From NCBI RefSeq assembly GCF_003014595.1, contig NZ_PYGK01000011.1:216344-280343 (forward strand): DNA of 64,000 nt, read 5' to 3'. The notes beneath the pieces are model-generated. The model worked only from the letters and a program-made list of their open reading frames with translations, did no database searches and had not been told where the DNA came from. Within the stretch, counting starts at the first letter, position 1, and each line of letters starts with the position of its first letter. The DNA is from Chitinophaga ginsengisoli. GTDB lineage: Bacteria; Bacteroidota; Bacteroidia; Chitinophagales; Chitinophagaceae. Of the stretch, positions 37,023 to 45,727 are shown piece after piece. A program made the position numbers and the translations under genes.

Positions 37023-37405
37023 AAAAAATAAGTTTTTACCTCTCCAGCCAATTCTTTTAATCTCATAGACTGAACCTTCAATTCAGCCCTTTCAATAACA
37101 GTCAATTCGTCGTTACTATTTCGCTTCCTGGCAATCTGATTAAGATTCGCTGCCATGTGATTTAAGATTGCCGTGATAGACAATATTTCGGAAGGCAAGG
37201 CCTTCATCCGCATGTCAATTTTTCCGGTCAACGCCAATTCTCTCAGATATTCAGATATAGAAAGACGGGCACTGTTTGCCTTGATTTTAATCAGATCTCT
37301 TTCAGCAAGCGTACACTTAAGCGAAAGCAACTGATTTCTCTTTTCTGCCTTTATAGGCCTTCCGCTTCTTTTTCGGGACTTAAGATCCTTCCTCTCCATA
37401 TTCAT
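37019..37405 (-). CDS. MobC-like relaxosome accessory protein
   Basis: 128 aa from the ATG at 37405 (an ATG at 37438 in the same frame is possible). Basic N-terminus, then a ribbon-helix-helix-type stretch (LSLKCTLAERDLIKIKANSA) and ILNHMAANLNQIARKRNSND, typical of MobC/relaxosome proteins that bind oriT and help the relaxase. Overlaps the relaxase gene by 4 nt, indicating translational coupling. Confidence 0.85.
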   Translation of the reverse strand: MNMERKDLKSRKRSGRPIKAEKRNQLLSLKCTLAERDLIKIKANSARLSISEYLRELALTGKIDMRMKALPSEILSITAILNHMAANLNQIARKRNSNDELTVIERAELKVQSMRLKELAGEVKTYFL

Positions 37406-37475
37406 TGCACTTAATATTCCCATTGAATGCGGCCGCATGAAAAAAGAACGAATGCGAAGCCATGAGTGAATGAAG

Positions 37476-37494
37476 GTTTTGGTACTACCAAAAC
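37476..37494. promoter_or_regulatory. Candidate oriT inverted repeat
   Basis: GTTTTGGTA-C-TACCAAAAC, a perfect 9+1+9 palindrome about 70 nt upstream of the mobC-like start. Position and symmetry fit a MobC-binding or nic-adjacent oriT repeat. The nick site itself is not visible. Confidence 0.45.
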
Positions 37495-37791
37495 ATAGCT
37501 GGCTACCTACATTTTTTCAAGACCCTTTTGCGACCTTTTGATTACCGGGCCTAGTATCATCCTTGGAACGAGGACATACAGCGAAATGTCTTTACATCTA
37601 CATCTACTTATATAAAGCAACCTTTTCAGAAATCTACATTTCTAAGGGAATAGTCAATAGATCAATTATTCTTGTGATGAACATGAAAACTAGCGAGAAT
37701 AGAAATGCTTCGGGAGCGAATTTAAGGGCAGACAAATTGTCCGCAGCAATTGATAATACGCTTAAACCACCCCAACATTTTTTGCAATAAA

Positions 37792-37827
37792 AACGGCAAG
37801 TATAGCCGTAGCAAATACTTGCCGTTA
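37792..37827 (-). terminator. Terminator for the excisionase-like gene
   Basis: AACGGCAAGTAT / ATACTTGCCGTT stem with U-run on the minus strand, about 40 nt after the stop at 37868. Confidence 0.75.
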
Positions 37828-37867
37828 TGGACATTTCTCGCTACTTCATTTTAATAGATCTGACCTT

Positions 37868-38155
37868 TCAACTACGGATTTTACTGGTAGAAAGTAATCG
37901 CTGTATGTCCTCACGATCATAGTAAATAGCACCGCCTATCCGAGTATAAGGAATCGTGCCGTTTGATCTAAGTTTTTGTAAGGTGCCAGGAGATAGATTT
38001 AACATATGCCTGACTTCGTAAGACTTTAGCCATTTGCGTGGCATTACCGGGGAAATTTTCTCGTCAATTAGCTGTTTAAATTCTGACATTAGGCGCTCTC
38101 TGAATTCATCCAAATCTTCGAGAGTAACTAACTGATTTCTGATTACACTTGTCAT
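37868..38155 (-). CDS. Excisionase-like helix-turn-helix protein
   Basis: 95 aa from the ATG at 38155 (upstream in-frame ATGs exist). A short N-terminal helix is followed by WLKSYEVRHMLNLSPGTLQK, LRSNGTIPYTRIGGAIYYDR and EDIQRLL, a MerR/Xis-type HTH_17 module. Such proteins direct integrase toward excision or regulate mobilization genes. A broken paralogue lies at 29111. Terminator at 37792. Confidence 0.8.
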   Translation of the reverse strand: MTSVIRNQLVTLEDLDEFRERLMSEFKQLIDEKISPVMPRKWLKSYEVRHMLNLSPGTLQKLRSNGTIPYTRIGGAIYYDREDIQRLLSTSKIRS

Positions 38156-38428
38156 AATCGTACCCACATTTTTCAACTTCACTTTTTCCATTTCACGATA
38201 TTTTGAATTAACAATAACTGCGTAACTAACACGAGTCGGAGATAGAGCTACCTGGTGCGGGTGATGACTCCATATAAGAATAAGTAATATCAATAATAAA
38301 TAAATTTTACGAAATATCCAACGGAATGAACTCTCCTTGACCTACCTTATACCACTTTGATATCATTTGATCCAACAATTCACTAAAACGAGTCATCACT
38401 ATGAAATAAATCAACATATAAACAAAAC

Positions 38429-38499
38429 GCCTAACCATTGTTTGGAACCCCGCCGGGAAGGGGTACGGGGAATGGCGCGGCGGCAGCGCCTTCCCCGCT
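38429..38499 (+). repeat. Hairpin repeat copy 1
   Basis: Begins GCCTAACCATTGTTTGGAAC, then a GC-rich hairpin GGGGAA-T-GGCGC / GCGCC-TTCCCC (38467-38496) with a 7-nt loop. Inverted relative to copies at 40402-40471 and 61638-61707; with the former it flanks a 2-kb cassette. See finding. Confidence 0.7.
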
Positions 38500-38890
38500 T
38501 AAAAAAATACGACCTTCAGAATAAAAAAGGGGCGCTCGCTATGAGTAACAAAAGTATCCACTTCTCAACCCACATTTTCCTGTTGCGATCATTGGGACGA
38601 ACAGATCAGTTTAATTTATACGTATCATATTCAGCTCTCATTTTTTGAGCTTGCTTGAAAATACCAACGTTTTAAACACGTCACAGATAACATATGAACA
38701 TCTTGTTCCACGGCAACCGCATGGTATAAATCCAATTGTGCTCAACGAATATATGCCTGGACAGTGCCGAACAGTCCGAAAAATGGAAAGATTAGAAAAC
38801 AAGCCAACATAACTGGAGAAAGTAGCCCTTCAAAAGGCACGACAACGGCCCGAAACACTGCTGAAGGACAAAATCGAAGACCGAAACGTT

Positions 38891-38913
38891 AAAAATACAA
38901 ACTAGTTGGTATT
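38891..38913. promoter_or_regulatory. Orphan TetR-type operator (copy 1)
   Basis: AAAAATACAAACTAGTTGGT followed by ATT. Core TACAAACTAGTTGGTA is an imperfect palindrome of the type used by TetR/AcrR regulators. The identical 23-bp sequence is at 47666. No TetR gene is in the window. Confidence 0.45.
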
Positions 38914-39227
38914 GTTATCAGCACCTAAAGTACGTACTTTTATCTTCACGAAAGTAGCACCTAGGAAGGTCGATATAGACAACAGTAAGAAACAATGAAG
39001 TATGATACCGTTAATGTAAAAGGGCGCTGAAAACGCGAAAAAAACTGGCTTATATCCAATCAAATATTCGTACTGTAATAATTACAGTTTGATCATGCTG
39101 TAATTGACATATTGTAGGAACAACTATTGAGATTAGTTACATTCATTTAATGAGAGCATTAGACCTAGCTTAAAATTCATGACGGCCTACACAAAAACAA
39201 CATACATTACTTTTTAAAAACAACAAC

Positions 39228-39824
39228 ATGGACCAAGATTTAGAACAACTGCTACAGTCAAAAACTGAAGAAATGGCAAAAAGTCTTGAAGCTGAGGTTA
39301 ACCAAATTATTGAAGAAGGTCAAAGAGACATCGACCAAATTAACAAAGAATATAAAGATGCAAACGCTATTGAAATAACCACAAAAGCAAAACTTGAAGT
39401 CGAGTGGCGCACGACATCAATCAAATTTGATATTCCAAAAATAAGAAAGCGTAGAGAAGATGTTTCGTTTTACGTACCAGAACTTCACACGGATCTGGAA
39501 GAAATAAAGTTTAAAGGTCCAGCGACTCGAATGGTTGAAAAATGTGTAACTAAAGTGCCTAAGGTTATAAAGGTATTTCCAAAACCAAAAGTTGAAATGG
39601 TATGTCTAAACGTTATGGTTCCAGAAGTCTACATGAAGGACGTATCAATCAAGTTAGATATGCCCAAACTTCGCAAAAAACGTATCGCAATCAAATTTGA
39701 CATCCCTGAAGTACATATGGAAAGAATTGAAATCAAGACGAAAGTTCCTAAAATACGGGTAACAGACGTGGAAACTAAAATGGAAGAAAAAAAAGAAAGA
39801 TCGAATATCTATCAACACGCATGA
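39228..39824 (+). CDS. Periodic beta-repeat protein of unknown function
   Basis: 198 aa. A short N-terminal coiled-coil-like acidic segment (1-50) precedes about eight imperfect 14-18-residue units of the type IKFDIP(K/E)I..., for example TTSIKFDIPKIRKRR, VSFYVPELHTDL, VSIKLDMPKLRKKR, IAIKFDIPEVHMER, IEIKTKVPKIRVTD. The alternating hydrophobic/charged pattern with a fixed Pro suggests a beta-solenoid or stacked-sheet structure. No family recognised. The stop overlaps the next ATG by 4 nt. Confidence 0.65.
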   Translation: MDQDLEQLLQSKTEEMAKSLEAEVNQIIEEGQRDIDQINKEYKDANAIEITTKAKLEVEWRTTSIKFDIPKIRKRREDVSFYVPELHTDLEEIKFKGPATRMVEKCVTKVPKVIKVFPKPKVEMVCLNVMVPEVYMKDVSIKLDMPKLRKKRIAIKFDIPEVHMERIEIKTKVPKIRVTDVETKMEEKKERSNIYQHA

Positions 39825-40165
39825 CTGCACGTATCGACAGGGAAACTGAAAGCTTTCAAAATATCTTGCAAGAAGAACTTGTGAATATTACTAATCAGTA
39901 TTTTGACAATGAACGAAAAGCTGTGCTTGATGAACGAAAACAAGTAGAGGAAGCTTACAATCAAAAAATTGCTGAATACAAAAGAGCGATCAACACCTTA
40001 AAAGAAAACAATGCGGTTGAGCAATTTTCAGCTCTAGAAAAAGATTTGGAAATGACTGTAAAAGAGTATGAGCAAAGTTTAAAGGTGTTTGATGACAAAC
40101 TTACTGAAATAGCGATGCTGCAGACACAGGTTTTAGCATACATGAAAATTTCCCCCGCTGCTTGA
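39821..40165 (+). CDS. Coiled-coil partner protein
   Basis: 114 aa, almost entirely helical: VDERKQVEEAYNQKIAEYKR and ALEKDLEMTVKEYEQSLKVF are heptad-like. No membrane helix or enzyme motif. Translationally coupled (4-nt overlap) to the periodic-repeat protein, so the two probably form a complex. Function unknown. Confidence 0.65.
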   Translation: MTARIDRETESFQNILQEELVNITNQYFDNERKAVLDERKQVEEAYNQKIAEYKRAINTLKENNAVEQFSALEKDLEMTVKEYEQSLKVFDDKLTEIAMLQTQVLAYMKISPAA

Positions 40166-40401
40166 CCTTTGCAATAAGAACATCGCTGCAAGCAGGAGCG
40201 AATTCTGTGGATGATTTTTTTTATAAAATCGAGGCATTCAGAATACAATGTACCAATTCGTCGACAGTCAGTATATCACGAATCTTCCTACTATCAAGTG
40301 CGACTGAACTTCGGCAACTGACCAATCAAGACAGGTAAGCAGACAATAAAATTTCTTGTGTTTAACGGCTTATTGCGTCGTGCTTCACAACGACTTTAGA
40401 A

Positions 40402-40471
40402 ACAGGAGAAGGCGCTGCTGACGCGCCATTTCCCTTCCCTAGCCGGCATGGTTTCCAACAATGGGAAAGGC
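40402..40471 (-). repeat. Hairpin repeat copy 2 (inverted relative to copy 1)
   Basis: Hairpin GGAGAAGGCGC-TGCTGAC-GCGCC-A-TTTCCC (40405-40434), then GCCGGCATGGTTTCCAACAA leading to TGGG. Reverse complement aligns with copy 1 at most positions over about 65 nt, with the bulge conserved. Confidence 0.7.
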
Positions 40472-40647
40472 ATTTACATAAAAAATTAGATACTCACCCA
40501 ATTTTAGTTAAAATAGCAGTAGCCATCCAATTTCAATACAAATTTATAATTTTACTATTTGAGGTCTGGCTTTTCACACTCTTTCAAATGTCAAACTGTC
40601 CGCTTACCGTGATTTTGCTCCATGATTAAATTGTGCACATTTCCCCC

Positions 40648-40664
40648 ATTAACATTGAGTTAAC
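40648..40664. promoter_or_regulatory. TTAAC-repeat motif
   Basis: ATTAACATTGAGTTAAC. The same ATTAACA-N5-TTAAC arrangement is at 48072-48088 (ATTAACATCAAGTTAAC) and 17838-17854. TTAAC direct repeats are 11 bp apart, one helical turn. Both island copies precede small exported-peptide ORFs by about 75-90 nt. Confidence 0.4.
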
Positions 40665-40746
40665 AATTTCGTGGTATCCATTCTTTAACTTTCCAGAAGC
40701 AATAGTTATATAAATCTATATCAATTAACATTCACACCCCGAAGCT

Positions 40747-40866
40747 ATGAAGTTGTTCCTCATTATGCTGCTGGTTATAGCCTCTCATGAAGCTCGTCCC
40801 AAAATAGTCCATCACCAAATTATCTGGAAAATATCTGTCTCAGATCCGATTAAAATCGGAACATGA
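40747..40866 (+). CDS. Small signal-peptide ORF (39 aa)
   Basis: ATG at 40747 to TGA at 40864; MKLFLIMLLVIASHEARPK is a Sec signal-peptide-like N-terminus. The rest is polar without a known fold. Downstream frame breaks suggest that this is the 5' part of a decayed secreted-protein gene. Confidence 0.3.
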   Translation: MKLFLIMLLVIASHEARPKIVHHQIIWKISVSDPIKIGT

Positions 40867-41017
40867 CTGGTCTGTTTTAGACCAGCGATCTGAAAAAGCG
40901 CTGTTTCGCGTGCTCTATCTGGAAAGTAGGGTGAAAACACATTTACACCGCGACGGACAACGGAACTTTCAGGAGTCACCAAATGTTATACCATTTGTCT
41001 TCAAACCAAATAAATAT

Positions 41018-41770
41018 ATGACAAGAGAAGGAATAAAAACGGCCTGGATTACTGGAATCTGTGCAATAATATCAGCAACGATTACGGGAATAATCCAAAA
41101 TGGCTGTAATAACAGTAAATCCCAGGAAAAAGAGCCAGTGCATCAAGATTCCGACTTAGGCTCAAATTATAACGCGGGCAGAGATAACATTGAGTCAGGT
41201 TCTGGATCTACTGTGTTTACTGCTAATGATTCGTCCAAAGTGAATATTACAATAAATCCTGTAGCTACGGAAAAAATGAAAATCAATAACGTGAAGCCAA
41301 CCCAATCGATAGTTAATGACCAAACTGTAACGTCCTATAACCAAAGTGGAGGTATTACTGCAAAAGAGGTAACAGTAAATGTACCTACTGAGGAAGACCT
41401 ATCCGATATCGATATGCCTAATAATTTTATTACTGATACCTCTACAGTGGACGGATATTTTGTTTTTAAAGTAAGACCGAAGGTTGGTAAATGGGATTCT
41501 ACATTTATTGCATTTCCCTATAAGGAAAAAGACGAGGTTAGTGCTAATTTCAGTAACGGAAAAATTGTCATGGCTGGCACACTTGAAGGATCGATGCCTA
41601 TAATTCTAAATGAGAAAATTGATCCTTACTATTTCTTTTTATGTTATGGTGAGCAAGCTACTCCTAGAGATGGATTTATGATCTCTTGTAAAAAAAGGCC
41701 CTCCATAATTATATTCGGAAGTATGACGAAAAAAAATAAGCAATACGTTTTTCCAATTACAAGCATGTAG
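41018..41770 (+). CDS. Membrane-anchored protein with hexapeptide-like repeats
   Basis: Start at the ATG at 41018 (MTREGIKTAWITGICAIISA); the 36-codon extension upstream is unlikely. 250 aa. One N-terminal membrane helix (about 7-27) is followed by a polar region with NYNAGRDNIESGSG and YNQSGGITAKEVTVN, a repeat style seen in small bacterial membrane proteins with unknown beta-structure. C-terminal part is globular. No family known with certainty. Confidence 0.65.
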   Translation: MTREGIKTAWITGICAIISATITGIIQNGCNNSKSQEKEPVHQDSDLGSNYNAGRDNIESGSGSTVFTANDSSKVNITINPVATEKMKINNVKPTQSIVNDQTVTSYNQSGGITAKEVTVNVPTEEDLSDIDMPNNFITDTSTVDGYFVFKVRPKVGKWDSTFIAFPYKEKDEVSANFSNGKIVMAGTLEGSMPIILNEKIDPYYFFLCYGEQATPRDGFMISCKKRPSIIIFGSMTKKNKQYVFPITSM

Positions 41771-42049
41771 TTTGCGATTGAGTAAATGGCAAGGCTTCGA
41801 AGCTACAGAAGCACCCAAAAGCTAGCTGTCTTACTTTAAGAATCAAAAAGGTAGTAGAAATACATAGAAGGGGCATTTTCAGCTTTGGGATCGTAACTTT
41901 TGAATTATACGATAGTTTTTGAATTGGTTAAACGAAAACAAGAAGGAGATTAATATTGTTATGCCAATTCTAATTGACTTTGCCTATAGGCATCAGCAGT
42001 TAACGCCTTAACAGTATTTCTTTTCGTTATCTTACAATAAACTAAAAAA

Positions 42050-42376
42050 ATGGATACATCAAGATTTGAGATTGCTAACTTTATAGCAGAGGCCATTAAA
42101 AAAGACTTCACCAACTTGTTTATTCATTGTGAAAATGAGCTAAAATGGCTTGATGGCATCAAATTTAATACGGCAAGCCAATACAGGGATTGGGAATGGA
42201 GAATAAAAGAATACCGAGAATTTATTCACGAATTTACATATATCCTACATACCGGAAATAAGCCTAGTGGAATGAAAGAATCTGATTTTAAACGGACAAA
42301 GCCAATAATTGAAGCCTTAGTTGAAAAGGGTCAGCTAAAATCCACTATTCTTAACATTTATAGCCCAACTACTTAG
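42050..42376 (+). CDS. Hypothetical protein
   Basis: 108 aa, alpha-helical, W/F-rich (KEYREFIHEFTYILHTGNK). No signal peptide. It lies between the membrane protein and the convergent HNH gene. No family recognised. Confidence 0.5.
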   Translation: MDTSRFEIANFIAEAIKKDFTNLFIHCENELKWLDGIKFNTASQYRDWEWRIKEYREFIHEFTYILHTGNKPSGMKESDFKRTKPIIEALVEKGQLKSTILNIYSPTT

Positions 42377-42552
42377 CAATTCTTCTCTACCGCGTCCCCC
42401 AAACGCTCGCTGCCTCGTTCTATAGAATACCTATATAAACTTAAGATCTGCAATGTCGAAAAAACGAGATAAGATGGCTTAATTGTAGTATCAGGTCTGT
42501 ACTAATGCAGTACCAACCAAAATACGTACGGTACACAATAGCAACTTAGGAG

Positions 42553-43488
42553 TTAAATCTTTGAATTCTTGAATATCTGTCCCCATATGTCACTGGTGAG
42601 TTTCGCAAATGGCCGCTTATGAAATTCATCAGGAGATATAAAAGTTCCAAGGAAAAGATTCACAAAATCGGTAGTATCCCTTAAAAGTAACCCTCCCGGG
42701 ACCTTCAATTTAGACAGCTGCTTTACCAGCTGTTGGGAATACACATGATTATAGATGCGTTTCTTCTTAAGAAGCTCTTGTACCAGGTCGCGGTGCTCTA
42801 TATATAACCTATCGATATACATATTTTCGATTTGGGAGGTGAATCCGGGTGGATACTTCAGATCTATTCGGAGGTGATCCAAATTCTCAAAGAAATTACT
42901 TCCGAGCAATGTAACATGAAAGGAGGGTAAATTTTTTACTGATCCATCATATGGATTATAATAATTTCCGGGAGTAGCGCCCTTGCTATGATTACAGGGT
43001 CCACAAGATGGAACCAGGTTAAACAAGGAAAGAGCCAGAAGTGGATACTTGTCCTTACCCCAAATATGGTCAAGCTGCGAAGTTCTTTTCTTCGCATTGG
43101 GAACATTTATTACATAATTTCTATTGCAATAGGGACATACGGTAACACCCGTCCTGCGAACGAAAGAATAGGCCCCATATTTATTGCTGCCAATCTTGAA
43201 GGGGGTTTTCTTCTCGCTTGCAAATTTCTCATATAGCTCCCGCAAGCTCCGTATCGAGGCCGGAAGCTCTTTGGGGATACTTTCCAACTGTTTGGCCATA
43301 TTTCTCAGGTCGGCAGGTGGGGCAACCAGAATTTCTACAAAGGTCTGTTTTATTATGGCATTTCTTTTTAGCCAGGTGTCGATGGCAGCAAGTTTTCGCC
43401 TTCGGGATGGCGCTCCCATGTAGTCCATGATAGCATTCTGGTGGTCTGTCTTAAACTCGGCTACTTTGTTTATTCTAATTGGTATCAT
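42553..43488 (-). CDS. HNH endonuclease, Septu PtuB-like
   Basis: 311 aa. HNH core in the middle: CPYCNRNYVI (about 119-128), QLDHIWGKDKYPLLALSLFN (about 136-157, with Asp-His) and NLVPSCGPCNHSKG (about 157-170, second Cys pair plus Asn/His). Follows the ATPase gene after 2 nt. ATPase plus HNH nuclease is the Septu (PtuA/PtuB) arrangement, in which the HNH protein degrades nucleic acid upon phage detection. Sequence divergence means it may be a related but distinct subtype. Confidence 0.8.
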   Translation of the reverse strand: MIPIRINKVAEFKTDHQNAIMDYMGAPSRRRKLAAIDTWLKRNAIIKQTFVEILVAPPADLRNMAKQLESIPKELPASIRSLRELYEKFASEKKTPFKIGSNKYGAYSFVRRTGVTVCPYCNRNYVINVPNAKKRTSQLDHIWGKDKYPLLALSLFNLVPSCGPCNHSKGATPGNYYNPYDGSVKNLPSFHVTLLGSNFFENLDHLRIDLKYPPGFTSQIENMYIDRLYIEHRDLVQELLKKKRIYNHVYSQQLVKQLSKLKVPGGLLLRDTTDFVNLFLGTFISPDEFHKRPFAKLTSDIWGQIFKNSKI

Positions 43489-43490
43489 AA

Positions 43491-45281
43491 CTATTGGTTA
43501 TCATTCTCCAACATCTGAAGCAGCAAATTTCTAATAATTGGCTCTCCAATAATTTCAATTAACTGCCGGATCCTGGAGGAAGAAATGGAGGTCCCTCGCC
43601 GGTTCAGTGTCTCAATTATTGTATCGATCTGCCTTCTGGCAAATTCACCCATCAAGGTATCCGGGATAAAAAAAGCGCTGGTATAAAGGGAATGTATATT
43701 AGCACCGAATGTCTCTCCGATCTGCTCAAGCTCATCACCACTTAAGACCTTACATTGGCCATTGTCAACCTTTAAAAAGTTAATTTTGGACTTTGGGATA
43801 TCGGACGCTATAAACGGGGAATTAGATGTAAGTATCAGTTGAATTTCCTTACCTTGAAACAGGACGCTCAGATATTCTATTACCATTTCTAAATACCTTC
43901 GCTGCCATTCCGGATGAAAATAGGTTTCCCCCTCATCAATAAGTATAATTAACTGCTGTGCTTTTATCAGCTCCGGCTTATTTCGGATAGAATAAAATCT
44001 GGAGTAAAATACCAGCATGTTATTTTCACCGGAACTTAAACCCTCCCAGTGAAATGAAAGGAAGTGATATCCCCCAACAACCAGTTTGTAGTTTTCAAGC
44101 AACTGATATAATTCTTGGCTATCATCCTTGTCCAATCCCACTATTATTTGAGCCATATCTTCCCAGATATTCCCAGTATGAAAAACAAGCCAGTGTTCCG
44201 GAACCTTAGCACTATAGATAACTTTCAATAACGTAGATTGTATCGTTGACACGGCTTCCGCCAGTGGTTCCTGTAATAGACCACGCAAAATTGTATCATC
44301 ATCATTCAATACAAAATCCTTGCACTCCTGAAAGCTTATCCTTTTCAAACTTTCTGGATACTGAACTGCAAGAACCACCAATAGGCGAAATCTGAAAAGC
44401 CAAACAAAAAACTGCTTAAAATCATGGAGGCTGATACGGCGACCAGACACTCCATCGCTAATATTGTTCAGCCATTCCTTCACCTTCATTATTCCCTCCA
44501 AATCATTATTTCTAAACCATTTATCATCTTTTCCGAAATTAAGCGAACGCTTATCATCAAGCGCCAACACGATTTGACTGGGCAATTTAAAGGGCGCGGT
44601 TACGATCTTAGACGAAATAAAGTCCATCTGTCTGCGCAACTCCTCCAATTTGTGAGCGGTTATCGGATTAATTCTTTCACTGGCTTTTGACAGTGTTGCA
44701 GTGCGGAAGCCAGGCGCTTCGTAGGCATCAATATACAATAGCTCTTTAGTGGAGATATTCAAAGACGGTTTGGTATCGAACACATACTGCTGGTCAAATA
44801 CATTACTGTAATATACCATTAAATAATCATAGATATTATTAGCCTTCTTAGCGATCTGTGAAGACTTTCTATTAGAGCTGATCTGAGCCAAGGAATCATT
44901 AAAGTACTGAACAGTATATCCCCCACGTTCTAATACAGCTTCATTGCTGATCTGCAAGTTGTCATGGCAAAATATTTCCTTATCAAAAATGACAATACAC
45001 TCAAGTCCATATTCATATGTAACGTATGCATGATCGCTGTGGGTTCCTAATCTAAGCAGAAGGAATTCCAGTAGGGACGATTTGCCGGCGCCGTTCATTC
45101 CCAGCACAGCGCTAAGCGCGGTAATATTTGTACCATACAGGTCTGGAATATAACGTTCATTGTCCTCAATAGTTAGTTCACCGGTCAAGTCATCATAGTA
45201 ATATCGAAATTCGTCGGACAGAGTAAATCCCTGTTTTGCTATATTTTTATATGAACTAATCCAGATGTAATTAAGGCGCAT
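43491..45281 (-). CDS. AAA-family ATPase, Septu PtuA-like
   Basis: 596 aa ABC/SMC-like ATPase. Walker A GMNGAGKSS (about residue 58-66), Walker B LIILIDEGETYFHPEW (about 440-455) and the sensor TSNSPFIASDIP. A long middle helical domain separates the two nucleotide-binding halves, as in SMC/Rad50-like defence ATPases. Probably senses phage or DNA and controls the HNH partner that follows. Both genes are on the minus strand with no further promoter between. Confidence 0.85.
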   Translation of the reverse strand: MRLNYIWISSYKNIAKQGFTLSDEFRYYYDDLTGELTIEDNERYIPDLYGTNITALSAVLGMNGAGKSSLLEFLLLRLGTHSDHAYVTYEYGLECIVIFDKEIFCHDNLQISNEAVLERGGYTVQYFNDSLAQISSNRKSSQIAKKANNIYDYLMVYYSNVFDQQYVFDTKPSLNISTKELLYIDAYEAPGFRTATLSKASERINPITAHKLEELRRQMDFISSKIVTAPFKLPSQIVLALDDKRSLNFGKDDKWFRNNDLEGIMKVKEWLNNISDGVSGRRISLHDFKQFFVWLFRFRLLVVLAVQYPESLKRISFQECKDFVLNDDDTILRGLLQEPLAEAVSTIQSTLLKVIYSAKVPEHWLVFHTGNIWEDMAQIIVGLDKDDSQELYQLLENYKLVVGGYHFLSFHWEGLSSGENNMLVFYSRFYSIRNKPELIKAQQLIILIDEGETYFHPEWQRRYLEMVIEYLSVLFQGKEIQLILTSNSPFIASDIPKSKINFLKVDNGQCKVLSGDELEQIGETFGANIHSLYTSAFFIPDTLMGEFARRQIDTIIETLNRRGTSISSSRIRQLIEIIGEPIIRNLLLQMLENDNQ

Positions 45282-45727
45282 GCTAGGGTTAGGTTAAAAG
45301 GCATTTCCGATAGCCACGGCCAAATCGAAAATAGCGTTATTGAAATAAGGCTAATATCGTTCATTTCTGTCGTATTAAACAAATATGCGGTGATAAACCC
45401 ATAAATGTGCATGAGGACCTTTTCAGGAGAAGTTGCGACCTCGGCTTTGAAATTTACATTCCATCTGTTCCCCTCGGACGACCTACACCAGGAATAGTTA
45501 CAAACCCGCACATTATACGATCTTAAGCCACTGGAGGATGCTCAATTTTGAGTCAAATCCAAGTCAGTGACCAATACAAGAGAAAATGTAGCCTTGCGTT
45601 CTTGTTTCCGTAACTTGCAAGCAATGGAAAACAACTCTGTTAGTGAATGATGGGAAATAAATCCTACATTCGCTCAGTTGGAAAAATTTACAACCGATTA
45701 TATTAGGCGGGATAAAAACTAAAAATT
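45282..45727. other. Intergenic region
   Basis: No supported gene or structure. It separates the Septu-like pair from the OLD-like gene, both on the minus strand, and presumably holds the Septu-like promoter. Confidence 0.3.

Noticed and set aside
35985..37405. Complete conjugative element
   Set aside because: Only mobilization genes; no coupling protein, VirB4 or Tra genes in the island.
38429..38499. Interpretation of the hairpin repeat as an integron attC site
   Set aside because: GCCTAAC resembles an attC core box, but no matching GTTRRRY partner is found and copies 2 and 3 lack it; no integron integrase.
38367..38648. 93-aa ORF
   Set aside because: Translates hairpin repeat copy 1; no protein-like features.
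45239..45511. 90-aa minus-strand ORF with hydrophobic C-terminus
   Set aside because: Overlaps the start of the Septu-like ATPase on the same strand, and no family or start signal is visible.
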